A stretch of DNA of 64,000 nt from Clostridium gelidum (GTDB lineage: Bacteria; Bacillota; Clostridia; Clostridiales; Clostridiaceae). Position numbers and translations under genes: made by a program. Under the pieces are notes generated by a model. It was not told the origin of the DNA. It searched no databases and saw only the letters and a list, made by a program, of their open reading frames with translations. The stretch's first letter is position 1. Each line of letters begins with the position of its first letter. Of the stretch, positions 43,752-52,864 are shown in pieces. The stretch is taken from positions 4,559,001-4,623,000 of the forward strand of contig NZ_AP024849.1 of the NCBI RefSeq assembly GCF_019977655.1. Direction: 5' to 3'.

Positions 43752-44079
43752 TTAATCACTCCTTCGTTAAAATAGAAAACTATGTATTATGATTTTTTAT
43801 TAGTTCTTTCATTTATGTAAATATCAAGTGCTTTAATTCCCCTATTAGCAAATTTAACAAATAAAATCATCCCTCTTTTTTATTTTTACTAATTATAATA
43901 TTTCCACACAATAAATTACTAATTCTGTCTGATATCATACAACTATTATATTATAATTGTATTTTTTTACAAGTTTTTCATATGATTATATTGATACTAT
44001 TGTCTAATAAATACATATTTTTTTATGATATTAATATACTTTAATATATAAAAATTAATTGCATTAAGTCCATATATCC
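43752..44079. other. Gene-free interval
   Basis: The sequence is AT-rich. A 27-codon minus frame (43870-43787, MILFVKFANRGIKALDIYIN...) lacks a spaced RBS and is probably chance or a relic. Confidence 0.2.
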
Positions 44080-44199
44080 TTAACAAGAGGTGATAAACAT
44101 TACGCTTTCATCGTGCCATGAATCATCATATTTAGGAGGATTATCTAAGTATTGAATAACAAAAAACTCATTACAACTATGTAATAAGTTTAATATCAT
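44080..44199 (-). CDS. Possible 39-residue relic or small protein
   Basis: The minus frame reads MILNLLHSCNEFFVIQYLDN, PPKYDDSWHDESVMFITSC and stop at 44080. Composition (Trp, His, Pro, Cys) is protein-like rather than AT-background, yet no RBS is visible. It looks like the C-terminal end of a lost gene. Confidence 0.3.
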   Translation of the reverse strand: MILNLLHSCNEFFVIQYLDNPPKYDDSWHDESVMFITSC

Positions 44200-44312
44200 T
44201 TGAAATAACTTAATATGAAATAAGCACTCACGGGAAGTTTCCCGTGAGTGTTTATTGGTTTATCTATTATTAAAATTCAAGTTCCACTTTCTTTCCAGTT
44301 ATACCTCTTGCC
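44200..44312. repeat. Dispersed hairpin repeat, copy 5
   Basis: The hairpin 44219-44256 has arms AAGCACTCACGGGAA and TTCCCGTGAGTGTTT, followed by the CTATTATTAAAATTCAAG and TTCCACTTTC tail shared with copies 2 and 4. It lies after the 3' end of the DUF47 gene and may terminate it. Confidence 0.8.
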
Positions 44313-44347
44313 ATATTTCACTTGAGAATTGAAAATAAATATTATAC

Positions 44348-44971
44348 TTATACTCTTCTTACAATTATCCTGTGAAATATATCAACAGTATATTCTAAAT
44401 AAGCTGAGGCATCTTTTATATGATGGTACACTTCTCTTTGTTTAAGAGCATGCATTGGATCATTACACTTAAACAATTCAGACATTCCATCTCGATAAAG
44501 CTGTTCTACCTTAACATATGTTTCCCGCATTTTAATAATGTTTTGCTGAGATTTTATTGGATTACTTTCCAATACTTTCAAGGATTCAAATAGATAATCT
44601 ATACCTTCCTTAAGCTTTTCCACCATATTAATAATGACATCATTAGGTTCCACGTCAAATGCTTCCATTGATTCTAATGTTGATTTAGCAAACTCAATTA
44701 CTTTATCCATTTCAACGGATATAGAATAAATATCTTCCCTATCAAAAGGTGTTATAAACGCCTCTATAAGTTTACTTTCCATATCTAATCTAACTTCATC
44801 TGCTTCTTTAACATGCCGTAGAAGTTCTTCTTTTTCATTATTTGATCTACTTGTTAGCCATTTGTGTAACATATGAATACCTAACATATTAAACTCTGCC
44901 TGTTTATTTAACATTCCATAAAAATCATATTTTACTGGAAAAAACCTATCAAAAATATTTCTTTTATCCAT
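44348..44971 (-). CDS. DUF47/PhoU-like regulator of phosphate transport
   Basis: The 207-residue all-helical protein is of the DUF47 (TIGR00153) family, with FDRFFPVKYDFYGMLNKQAEFN at the N-terminus, VKEADEVRLDMESKLIEAFITPFDREDIYSI in the middle and KDASAYLEYTVDIFHRIIVRRV at the end. These PhoU-like proteins are encoded beside PiT transporters and modulate them. The ATG at 44971 is supported by GAGGGTGGG. It lies 61 bp downstream of the PiT gene in one operon. Confidence 0.9.
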   Translation of the reverse strand: MDKRNIFDRFFPVKYDFYGMLNKQAEFNMLGIHMLHKWLTSRSNNEKEELLRHVKEADEVRLDMESKLIEAFITPFDREDIYSISVEMDKVIEFAKSTLESMEAFDVEPNDVIINMVEKLKEGIDYLFESLKVLESNPIKSQQNIIKMRETYVKVEQLYRDGMSELFKCNDPMHALKQREVYHHIKDASAYLEYTVDIFHRIIVRRV

Positions 44972-45032
44972 ATTTCCCACCCTCACTTTAATCACTATAA
45001 AAAAAATAACAAGTTAAATTTTTGATAGTGCC

Positions 45033-46073
45033 TTATATTACTTTGAAAATAAAATTAGCTAAACTATATATAATAGCAGAAACTACCGCAGATAGTGGTA
45101 TTGTAATAAACCAAGCTAAAATAATCTCCTTTGCTACACCCCAATGAACCATTTTATATTCATCAGCCGCACCAGCCCCCATAACACTACCAACTACTAC
45201 ATGAGTAGTAGAAACAGGTGCCCCAATAAAAGTAGCCAATAGTAATGACCCTGAAGAAGCTAATTGAGAATTCACACTATGAATAACCCTTATTTTAAAT
45301 ATTCCTCTGCCGATAGTTTTCATTATTGTCCATCCTCCAAGCATTGTTCCAATAAACATTACAAGTCCACCAGCTATTCTTATTCCAAGGGGTATTGTAG
45401 TTATACCCTTCCCTGCCATCAGCGCTAATGCTATTATTCCAATTATCTTTTGTGTATCATTAGCACCATGGCTGTAGGCAAGTGCTGCAGCTATTCCTAA
45501 TTGTAGCTTATTTAAACTATTATTTAATGTATATTTCGCATTCCGGAGTAGCAATTTCGTAAGTTTTTGAAGAATAAATGCAATTATAAATCCAAGGATT
45601 GGTGAAATAATTAAACCAGCAACTACTTTTAAAATTCCAGTAAGCTCATGTTGTCCACCAATTAGTTCATTCCAGCCCCATAGTATATGTTTATAACCTG
45701 AAGATACCCATACCGATCCAATAATTCCTCCTATCAAGGCATGTGTAGAGCTTGAAGGCAATCCTAATCTCCAGGTTACTAAATTCCATATAACTGCTCC
45801 CATAATTGCTGCAAAAAGTATTGTGAGCATGGAAGTATTCACTGGTAAATCTATAACCTTAGAGATAGTATCCGCTACTGCACTTCCACCAAAAATAGAA
45901 CCAATCATTCCAAAAATTGATGCAATTGCAATTGCTTGCTTTGGCGTTGCTGCACCGCAAACAATACAAGTTGCAACTACAGAACTTGCATCATGGAGCC
46001 CATTGGACAGTGCAAAAATAAGTGCTATTAGAATTACTGCTATTAAAATTATGGTTATGCTGATAGACACCAT
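45033..46073 (-). CDS. pit: PiT-family inorganic phosphate transporter
   Basis: The 346-residue membrane protein has about ten TM helices and the two PHO4 signature repeats: FALSNGLHDASSVVATCIVC near the N-terminus and ALAYSHGANDTQKIIGIIAL in the second half, plus WRLGLPSSSTHALIGG and GAPVSTTHVVVGSV loops. It moves phosphate with metal cations or H+. The ATG at 46073 follows AGGAGGAATTGTAG. It is co-transcribed with the DUF47 regulator. Tandem 25-bp AT repeats lie just upstream. Confidence 0.95.
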   Translation of the reverse strand: MVSISITIILIAVILIALIFALSNGLHDASSVVATCIVCGAATPKQAIAIASIFGMIGSIFGGSAVADTISKVIDLPVNTSMLTILFAAIMGAVIWNLVTWRLGLPSSSTHALIGGIIGSVWVSSGYKHILWGWNELIGGQHELTGILKVVAGLIISPILGFIIAFILQKLTKLLLRNAKYTLNNSLNKLQLGIAAALAYSHGANDTQKIIGIIALALMAGKGITTIPLGIRIAGGLVMFIGTMLGGWTIMKTIGRGIFKIRVIHSVNSQLASSGSLLLATFIGAPVSTTHVVVGSVMGAGAADEYKMVHWGVAKEIILAWFITIPLSAVVSAIIYSLANFIFKVI

Positions 46074-46116
46074 CTACAATTCCTCCTAGTCTTCCCTATA
46101 AAATTCAAATTTAAGC

Positions 46117-46240
46117 TATTCATTTTAATATGAATTTAAGGTATTAAATTTAAATATGAATTTAAGCTATTCATTCAAATATGAATTTAACCTATCTATT
46201 TAAATATAAATTTAAGTTTTCTATTTTAACATTCATTTCA
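46117..46240. repeat. Four to five 25-bp AT-rich tandem repeats before pit
   Basis: Units TATTCATTTAAATATGAATT + TAAGC occur at 46117, 46142, 46168 and 46193, with a degraded fifth from 46218. Each unit contains a TTCATTTAAATATGAA dyad. Position directly upstream of the phosphate transporter suggests an UP-element-like or operator array. The next stretch, 46240-46424, shows nothing. Confidence 0.75.
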
Positions 46241-46424
46241 TAATAATCTAGTACCTCTATTTTATCATCTTTGTATTTCTTATCAATAACAAATAAAGTT
46301 CTTTCTATAGAAGTTTCATATATATTTGAATGTTACTGCTGCTATAGATACCCACAACTGAAATTTCACTTATGCTTGGTATTATATTTAATATTTACCA
46401 TACTTAGGAGCATATCAAAACAGA

Positions 46425-46612
46425 GAAATTGGATACATATTTGTGAAGTAGGCATTGAAAATAAGCTGCTGAAGCTTCTTAATGGGAGGTTGTTCCATTA
46501 TAGTTTGTCCAAATTTTACATTTGGAGCAAACTATAATGGGTGCAACCTCCCATTTAGAATGCTTCCAGCGAAATTTTCACAGTCCTACGGAATAAATAT
46601 GTATTCAATTTC
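46425..46612. mobile_element. 188-bp foldback element (MITE-like)
   Basis: Two arms of about 88 bp pair imperfectly along their whole length around the centre CCAAATTTTACATTTGG (46519). Outer ends are GAAATTGGATACATATTT and AAATATGTATTCAATTTC; inner arms share AATGGGAGGTTG and CATTATAGTTTG. It has no coding capacity. This size and structure fits a miniature inverted-repeat transposable element; no clear target duplication is visible. Confidence 0.75.
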
Positions 46613-46783
46613 GGCGGATGTAGGCATAAGTATGAGTTCCACTGTGTTTATCTATATCTATCAAATTAAAAGAAAACTTCATTACTTTTATTCCCTGCAC
46701 AGGTATTTCTTTATTGAATATTTAATCTAAACTTGCACACAATATTGAATAGAATATACAAGATTGGAGATGACTATTCTATT

Positions 46784-47116
46784 ATGAATAATATTAAGCT
46801 TTATATTATTTTATTTTTAGTTTTTATATGCTCATCATTTAATATTGAAGTTAATGCAATAACTCAACCTACTTCAAATATATATAAAGAAGGAATTTAC
46901 CAAGCAAGTGATTTATACCTTTCACAAGATCATCTTTATTCTGCTCAAAATGTATCAACAGATGATCTTATCTTACAAATTTATGATGAAAATAAAGAAA
47001 TACAACAATATATGAAATTACCGCCCTCCTCAAGAAAACTAACTTTAATTCCCGTAAAACCTAATTATCGCCTTGTAATACTAGGCAAAGGAGAACTATT
47101 TATTTCTATAGACTGA
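46784..47116 (+). CDS. Small secreted protein, paralogue 1
   Basis: The 110-residue protein has a signal peptide (MNNIKLYIILFLVFICSSFN, cleavage near VNA). A mature domain of about 85 residues follows: YKEGIYQASDLYLSQDHLYS, LILQIYDENKEIQQYMKL, then YRLVILGKGELFISID. The ATG at 46784 follows TTGGAGATG at a long 11-nt spacing. It shares its layout with the next gene (GIY-x-x-SDL, VILG-GE/D-x-SID). The function is unknown, and the beta-strand-rich mature part may bind a surface ligand. Confidence 0.6.
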   Translation: MNNIKLYIILFLVFICSSFNIEVNAITQPTSNIYKEGIYQASDLYLSQDHLYSAQNVSTDDLILQIYDENKEIQQYMKLPPSSRKLTLIPVKPNYRLVILGKGELFISID

Positions 47117-47151
47117 TATTCATAATGAATTTGAAAGGTGGTTGTATATTC

Positions 47152-47469
47152 GTGAAAAAATTTATGGTTTTATTTTTAGTTTTTTTATGTATATCATTTA
47201 ATATTATTAATCCATTGCCTGTATTTGCTCAAAATACACTTAAACAAGGTATTTATAAAGTAAGTGATTTAAATATCCCACAAAATAAATTTTATACTGT
47301 TCAAAATTTTTCAAAAACAAATACTTCTTTCATTCAATTTTTTGATGGAAATGGAAAAATGATACAGGCTATAAACTTAACCCCTAACTCACTAAAGTAT
47401 GACATAATTGCCCTAGATCCTAATTTTACTATTGTAATACTAGGTGATGGAGACGTATCTATAGATTAA
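47152..47469 (+). CDS. Small secreted protein, paralogue 2
   Basis: The 105-residue paralogue of the preceding gene has a signal peptide (KKFMVLFLVFLCISFNIINP, cleavage near VFA), then GIYKVSDLNIPQNKFYTVQN, FIQFFDGNGKMIQAINL and FTIVILGDGDVSID. The start is GTG 47152 with AAAGGTGG upstream. It is 35 bp from paralogue 1, so the pair arose by tandem duplication and is co-transcribed. A 14-bp perfect hairpin 47570-47603 ends the operon. Confidence 0.6.
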   Translation: MKKFMVLFLVFLCISFNIINPLPVFAQNTLKQGIYKVSDLNIPQNKFYTVQNFSKTNTSFIQFFDGNGKMIQAINLTPNSLKYDIIALDPNFTIVILGDGDVSID

Positions 47470-47569
47470 CAAACATTATTTTCATTATTATTTGTCTACC
47501 TGTTTTCACAATCTTAGCTACTAAAAAGTATATTTTAGTCTAAAAGTTTTTATTTGTTAAAAATGTTCA

Positions 47570-47603
47570 TTTTTCTTATGTTCTTGCTTGAACATAAGAA
47601 AAA
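47570..47603 (+). terminator. Hairpin after the small secreted genes
   Basis: TTTTTCTTATGTTC and GAACATAAGAAAAA form a perfect 14-bp stem with a 6-nt loop about 100 bp after the second gene. There is no strong T-run after it, so terminator function is probable, not sure. The rest of 47470-47790 has no gene. Confidence 0.5.
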
Positions 47604-47794
47604 GATTGTATACCAACATTTGAATTTGAAAATCTGCTTATTATGTTTGTTTTTTTGACGATTAATAATAACATACAAGGGCACTTTTTTATACATTTTT
47701 TAAGTAAATTTAATAAAATCTCTACAATGTTGTTTTCTCTAGCTTTGGATAATATTTTCTAATTTTCTACGCAGTTTTTGGTATGCAACATAAT

Positions 47795-47843
47795 AATAAC
47801 TCAACTTTCACATAATTAATTAATGCATGAAAGTTAAGTTATT
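47795..47843 (-). terminator. Terminator after ppsR
   Basis: The arms AATAACTCAACTTTCA and TGAAAGTTAAGTTATT pair over 16 bp with one mismatch, 31 bp after the stop at 47874. Confidence 0.6.
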
Positions 47844-47873
47844 AGCTATTATAGTTTATAATTTTTAGTACGT

Positions 47874-48680
47874 TTAATCATTTTTATATCCTAGAGCATT
47901 CATAATAATAAGGGCTGTTTCTTCAATAGCAATTTTGCTTACATCAATAACTTTACACTTGAGCTTTCTCATTACTTTATCTGAAAACTCCAATTCTTCG
48001 AGTATTCTAGCATCATTATAATATTGAATATTATTATAAATTGCCGTATACTCATCTAACCTTTTCTTTCGAATATCAATTAATCGTAGCGGATCAACTG
48101 TTAATCCAAATATCTTCTTTTGTGACATATTAAATAGTTGTTCTGGAATTTCAACCTCAGGAACTAATGGTATATTCATTGCTTTAATTCCTTTGTTCGC
48201 CAGATACATACATAGTGGGGTTTTTGATGTTCTAGATAATCCCACAATTACCACATCTGCTTTTTCAATCCCACTGTTATCCTTCGCATCATCATACTTC
48301 ATGGCAAATTCCATTGCCTCAATTCTCTTAAAATAAATACTATCTAATACCCTAAGTGCTCCTGGCTTATAATCTTGGTGCATATTCATCATGGATTCTA
48401 CAGAATTTATGATTGGCTCAAGCAAATTAATAAGTTTAATGTTTTTTTCATAACACCTTTTAGTAAGACTCTCCATAATATCTAATGAAACTATTGTTGA
48501 AATAACAATACATGACATTGATGCTTCAAAGATTTGAACTGCATTTTCAACATCCTTCAAGCCTCTCACAAATGGTATTGTTTTTATATCCACATTATTC
48601 TTAAAATGTATTGCAACAGCTTTTGCAAGCGTTTCTGCAGTTTCCCCTACAGAATCTGAAACAGCAAAAAGTGTTATCAT
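47874..48680 (-). CDS. ppsR: PEP synthase/PPDK regulatory protein (bifunctional kinase-pyrophosphorylase)
   Basis: The 268-residue DUF299 protein has the N-terminal SDSVGETAETLAKA, the nucleotide-binding loop VGLSRTSKTPLCMYLANKG (G-x-S-R-x-x-K-T/S-P) and KIFGLTVDPLRLIDIRKKRL. It phosphorylates and dephosphorylates a Thr next to the catalytic His of pyruvate phosphate dikinase or PEP synthase, with ADP and phosphate. No target gene is in the window. RBS GGGGGAGAT lies close to the ATG. Confidence 0.95.
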   Translation of the reverse strand: MITLFAVSDSVGETAETLAKAVAIHFKNNVDIKTIPFVRGLKDVENAVQIFEASMSCIVISTIVSLDIMESLTKRCYEKNIKLINLLEPIINSVESMMNMHQDYKPGALRVLDSIYFKRIEAMEFAMKYDDAKDNSGIEKADVVIVGLSRTSKTPLCMYLANKGIKAMNIPLVPEVEIPEQLFNMSQKKIFGLTVDPLRLIDIRKKRLDEYTAIYNNIQYYNDARILEELEFSDKVMRKLKCKVIDVSKIAIEETALIIMNALGYKND

Positions 48681-48933
48681 TTATATCTCCCCCATTTTTC
48701 ATTTTTCCTCCGCACTTAGGAATAACTAAGCACTAACGATTTAATCACATTCTGTATAGTATAACATAACTAGACTTTATTCAACAATAATTGCTGTATT
48801 GTATGCCTTCTTTGCAAATAATCATTAATATATTTCATATATTGATTTTTAGAGAAAAGAAAAAAGACACTACATCTTAAAATGTAATATCTTTTTATAA
48901 ATAAATCCAATACGAGTCTCTTCTTTTAGTTAC

Positions 48934-49446
48934 TTATCCTTCTAAAGGAATTTCAGGTCCTGATAGATCCAATTGATAAAAAACTAAATCTAGCCATTTA
49001 CCAAATTTAAAGCCTGCTTTTGTTATTGTACCTGAATACTTAAATCCAAACTTTTCATGAATTTTAATACTATTTTCATTTAAACTATCTATGCATGCTA
49101 CTATAGTTGCATATTCATCTACACTCGCAATGTCTATTAGTTCTTTCAATAAAATCTTACCTATTCTAAGGTTCCTATAATCCTTATGAACATATATGGA
49201 ATGTTCTATTGTATATTTAAAAGCTGGATAAGCTCTAAATGGTCCAAACGTAGCAAATGCAACTACCCTATTATCTTTTTCAAATACTAATAATGGATAT
49301 CCATCTTGCTTCCTTTTTTCATACCATTGTATTCTATCATCAATAGTGTGAGCCTTATAATCATAAATTGCTGTTGTATTCAATATAGCATCGTTGTAAA
49401 TCTCCAAAATATCCATTAAATCTTTTTTTGTTGCTTCTCTCACCAT
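48934..49446 (-). CDS. GNAT acetyltransferase, phosphinothricin-acetyltransferase-like
   Basis: The 170-residue protein has VREATKKDLMDILEIYNDAILNT, AIYDYKAHTIDDRIQWYEKR, FGPFRAYPAFKYTIEHSIYV and R-x-x-R-I-G-K-I-L-L in the acetyl-CoA loop. This is the Pat/Bar/MddA-like group, which N-acetylates phosphinothricin or methionine sulfone/sulfoximine. The physiological substrate is unproven. It is a single gene. A weak A/T hairpin at 48868-48897 follows its stop. Confidence 0.85.
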   Translation of the reverse strand: MVREATKKDLMDILEIYNDAILNTTAIYDYKAHTIDDRIQWYEKRKQDGYPLLVFEKDNRVVAFATFGPFRAYPAFKYTIEHSIYVHKDYRNLRIGKILLKELIDIASVDEYATIVACIDSLNENSIKIHEKFGFKYSGTITKAGFKFGKWLDLVFYQLDLSGPEIPLEG

Positions 49447-49614
49447 TTTTTTATTCCTTTCACAATAAACTAGTTCTTCTTATTTTAGCACCTTCAAATC
49501 TATATATGTTGCAAAAATAATTCTTCATTTCAAATTCAAGAAATTCTGTAAGAATTTCATCCATAATTGTCAATTGTACATTGTAAATTGTTAATTGCAA
49601 CATATATAGATAGT

Positions 49615-50580
49615 TTAATTTTGACTACTAAACAATCCTGCCCCTTTTATGATTTCTTGCTCCATAAATAAACTTGAAACGGCTTCATTATAATCACTCA
49701 ACTTTTGTGACTTCTTTATTTTTTTAGCATATTTTTTATTATCTGAAAATATGTAAATCATATATCCCCATAATTCTTTCATTTTAAATAATGTATTTCT
49801 ATCTTCCTTAAATAATTCTACATATTCATTTAAAAGTTCATCATGAAAATCTTTTAATATTTTTTTATTTATATTAGTATTATTTTTAATTTCATTCATT
49901 AAGCCTGGATTGGATATTATCCCTCTTCCTATCATTATTGTTTTTGCTTCTGGAAAAGATTTTATTAATTTATTATTATCCTTAGTAGTGAAAATATCAC
50001 CATTATAACATATTGGATTAGTGCTTAAAGCTAATGCGTCTTTGAATACCTCTAAATTGGGTTTATTTCCATAAAAATCTTTTTGAGTTCTAGGATGAAT
50101 AATTAATTCTTCTATAGGATATTTATTATAAATTTTTATTAACTCATAAAATTCTTCTGAATCATCTTTTCCTATTCTAGTTTTTATAGAAATTTTCATA
50201 TAATCCATTTTAAATATTTCATCTAAAAACATATCAAGTTCTTCTCTTTTAGCTAGAAATCCTGAGCCTCTATTTTTTGAAACAACTGTTCCAGCAGGAC
50301 AGCCTAAATTTAAGTTAACCTCATTATAACCTAATTGTTGTAACTTACTAGAAAGTGTGATGAAACCTTCTGAATCATTAGTAAGTATTTGAGGCACTAT
50401 ATTCATACCTTTATTGTTTTCAGGCAAAGTATCCTTTAATTCTTTAGTATTAAAACTTCTGCTTTTATTTGGAACAATAAACGGCGTAAAGTATTTATCA
50501 ATATTATGAAAATATTTTTCATAAGTATTCCTATATATATATCCTGTAATTCCTTCCATTGGTGCTAAGTAATATTTCAT
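49615..50580 (-). CDS. dus: tRNA-dihydrouridine synthase
   Basis: The 321-residue flavoenzyme of the Dus family has YYLAPMEGITGYIYRNTY, VNLNLGCPAGTVVSKNRGSG (catalytic Cys in NLGCPA), ISIKTRIG, LIIHPRTQKDFYG and MIGRGIISNPG at the FMN phosphate site. It reduces uridine in the D-loop of tRNA using NADPH. The N-terminal segment is variant, as in DusB-like clostridial enzymes, and the length is standard. Confidence 0.9.
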   Translation of the reverse strand: MKYYLAPMEGITGYIYRNTYEKYFHNIDKYFTPFIVPNKSRSFNTKELKDTLPENNKGMNIVPQILTNDSEGFITLSSKLQQLGYNEVNLNLGCPAGTVVSKNRGSGFLAKREELDMFLDEIFKMDYMKISIKTRIGKDDSEEFYELIKIYNKYPIEELIIHPRTQKDFYGNKPNLEVFKDALALSTNPICYNGDIFTTKDNNKLIKSFPEAKTIMIGRGIISNPGLMNEIKNNTNINKKILKDFHDELLNEYVELFKEDRNTLFKMKELWGYMIYIFSDNKKYAKKIKKSQKLSDYNEAVSSLFMEQEIIKGAGLFSSQN

Positions 50581-50750
50581 TTAATAACTCCTCGTATAAT
50601 AAATTTTCTAAAAATATTATATCAGCCTAATCTATTCTTATCTACTTAATTTTATTTAAGAACGTGGTTTTAAGTTTTTCTGAATTCACGTTTTTTATTT
50701 TCAAAGAAATGAGATTTTTGGCTTTGCCATTTATTTGATTGTGCCTAAAC

Positions 50751-50810
50751 AAACCACTTTATTAATGTAAGATTAATTTAATGAAACTCTTACATTAATA
50801 AAGTGGTTTT
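50751..50810. terminator. Perfect 22-bp stem terminator
   Basis: The arms 50751-50772 and 50788-50809 are perfectly complementary with a 15-nt loop, ending the efflux operon 8 bp after the MarR stop (50818). A/T flanks on both sides allow bidirectional action. Confidence 0.8.
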
Positions 50811-50817
50811 ATTCATA

Positions 50818-51309
50818 TTATTTATTTTCATTTAATAATATACTTAATTGTCTTAATCCATAAATCATCTTTTCTAATTCTTTGGGATCAGCATTTTTTA
50901 TTGACTCAGATATAAAATCAGCCATAAATTCTTTTTTCATTTTACATATATCATTATTTTTTTTAAATTCTTCAGAAATTGATAAATTTACAATTCTACG
51001 ATTATCTTTTGGGATCTCTCTTGTTACAACACCTTGTTTTTCTAAACGATCAACTATACCTGAAACTGTACTTTTAGTTAAATTCATATGCTCACTTAAA
51101 GATTGAAGCGTTATTGATGGCATCATATGCAAATGAAATATAACGCCTATTTGAGGTGCTGTAAAACCATATTTTTTTGCACTTTTTTCAGATTTAAAAC
51201 CAATAGATTTTCTAATAATTTTAAATATTTCAATTATCTCATCCGCTTGTTTTTGAGCTAGTTCAACATTTGCACTGGATGAATCTTCTTTAAAGTTCAC
51301 TATATTCAC
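50818..51309 (-). CDS. MarR-family regulator of the efflux operon
   Basis: The 163-residue protein has a winged helix with TAPQIGVIFHLHMMPSITLQ, LSEHMNLTKSTVSGIVDRLE, GVVTREIPKDNRRIVNLSIS, matching MarR. It is the last gene of the operon HlyD-HlyD-EmrB-MarR, 18 bp after the pump gene. It likely represses from the palindrome at 54553-54572 and is released by pump substrates. Confidence 0.9.
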   Translation of the reverse strand: MNIVNFKEDSSSANVELAQKQADEIIEIFKIIRKSIGFKSEKSAKKYGFTAPQIGVIFHLHMMPSITLQSLSEHMNLTKSTVSGIVDRLEKQGVVTREIPKDNRRIVNLSISEEFKKNNDICKMKKEFMADFISESIKNADPKELEKMIYGLRQLSILLNENK

Positions 51310-51326
51310 CTCCTAAATTTAAGTTT

Positions 51327-52853
51327 TTACACTCTTTTAGTTTTCATAAAGAAAGTTAAAATCAAAGCTACTGCTACTGCTGCTACTGTTACCATAACAG
51401 CATATTGCATTCCGTCTATAGTTGCTTGCCCCTTTATCTTTTGCATCAAGCTAGATAAAGCAGAAACTTTAGCCATGCTTTGTGACATCCCCGAATGTAT
51501 ATATGCACTTGTTATTGAAGTTAAGAAATCATTTGATGCTTTATTATAAACATTTATTTGTTCTGCTAATTTAGCGTAATTATAATCACCTCTCCCTTGC
51601 ATTATTGTAGATATTATAGTTACAGCAAGCGCACCAGATACTTGCCTAATCGTATTATTAAGAGCTGATGCCCTTGATACTAATTCTGATTTTACAGCAT
51701 TCATTCCAGCTGTACTAATTGGCATCATAGCAAGCCCGAGTCCTATTGATCTAATACAAGTAACTAATATTATATACTCTTTACTTGTATTCATATTTAT
51801 AGTATTTGCAAGTTCATAAGATGTAATACCTAATATAATTAGTCCAGGTATTACAAGAGGTTTTGCACCCAACTTATCAAACAGCTTTCCACTTACAGGC
51901 ATCAAAACTCCCATTACCAAGGCAGAGGGTAACATAATGACTCCTGTTTCCATAGCAGTATATCCTCTTATATTTTGCAAAAACATAGGTAATATATAAG
52001 CTGATCCCATAAGTGCCAAGGTTAAGACACTAGATATAATTAAACTTATACTAAAATCAAATAACTTAAGAATTCGCAAATCTAATAATGGATTTGGATG
52101 TGTAAGCTCATTTACTACAAATAATATAAGACTTAATATCCCAAGTGTCATTAATATTGCATTTTCCATCTTGCTCCAATCAATTGAAGAACCTTCTCCA
52201 AGCACATATAATACACTTACGAGTCCAATTGTACAAGATAAAAATCCTATTATATCAAAGGATTTAATAGGCTTTCTTTCCGAATCTTTTAATAAAATTC
52301 CTGCCATTATTACGCCGACTATCCCTATAGGAACATTTACATTGAAAATCATTCTCCAGTCCATCTTTTCGATAATAAATCCTCCGAGGGTTGGTCCTAT
52401 AGCAGGCGCAGCCATAGCTGCTATTCCCCAATAACCAAGAGCTAGTCCTATTTTTTCTCTAGGGAACAAGCTATATATGATGGACATTCCTACTGGCATT
52501 ATCATCCCACCGCCAAGAGCTTGGAGTATACGAAATGCTATCATAGTTCCACCACTCCAAGCAAAACCACACAATAAAGACCCTACAGAAAACATACCTA
52601 AAGCAAACATATATATTTTTTTAGATCCAAAAGTATCCTGAAGAAATCCTGTTAATGGTATAATAGCTCCGAGTGTTAATGAATAAGCTGTTATAATCCA
52701 TTTAGCATCATCTAAAGGCATTCCAAAAACAGACATCATCTTAGGAAGAGCAATATTAACTATACTACTGTCTAGTATAGACATAAAGGTTCCTATTACA
52801 ACTACACCCAAAGCTAACCAGCTATTTAATAATCCTTTATTATTCTTCTCCAT
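51327..52853 (-). CDS. emrB: DHA2-family drug exporter (EmrB/QacA)
   Basis: The protein has about 508 residues and 14 TM helices. DHA2 motifs are TFMSILDSSIVNIALPKM, WIITAYSLTLGAIIPLTGFL, the antiporter motif C region and GRGDYNYAKL late in the chain. A proton-driven drug exporter. It works with HlyD-type adaptors encoded just upstream. The ATG at 52853 sits after GGGTGAT; a GTG at 52865 overlaps the previous stop (TAGTG) and is an alternative. Confidence 0.9.
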   Translation of the reverse strand: MEKNNKGLLNSWLALGVVVIGTFMSILDSSIVNIALPKMMSVFGMPLDDAKWIITAYSLTLGAIIPLTGFLQDTFGSKKIYMFALGMFSVGSLLCGFAWSGGTMIAFRILQALGGGMIMPVGMSIIYSLFPREKIGLALGYWGIAAMAAPAIGPTLGGFIIEKMDWRMIFNVNVPIGIVGVIMAGILLKDSERKPIKSFDIIGFLSCTIGLVSVLYVLGEGSSIDWSKMENAILMTLGILSLILFVVNELTHPNPLLDLRILKLFDFSISLIISSVLTLALMGSAYILPMFLQNIRGYTAMETGVIMLPSALVMGVLMPVSGKLFDKLGAKPLVIPGLIILGITSYELANTINMNTSKEYIILVTCIRSIGLGLAMMPISTAGMNAVKSELVSRASALNNTIRQVSGALAVTIISTIMQGRGDYNYAKLAEQINVYNKASNDFLTSITSAYIHSGMSQSMAKVSALSSLMQKIKGQATIDGMQYAVMVTVAAVAVALILTFFMKTKRV

Positions 52854-52864
52854 GTTATCACCCA

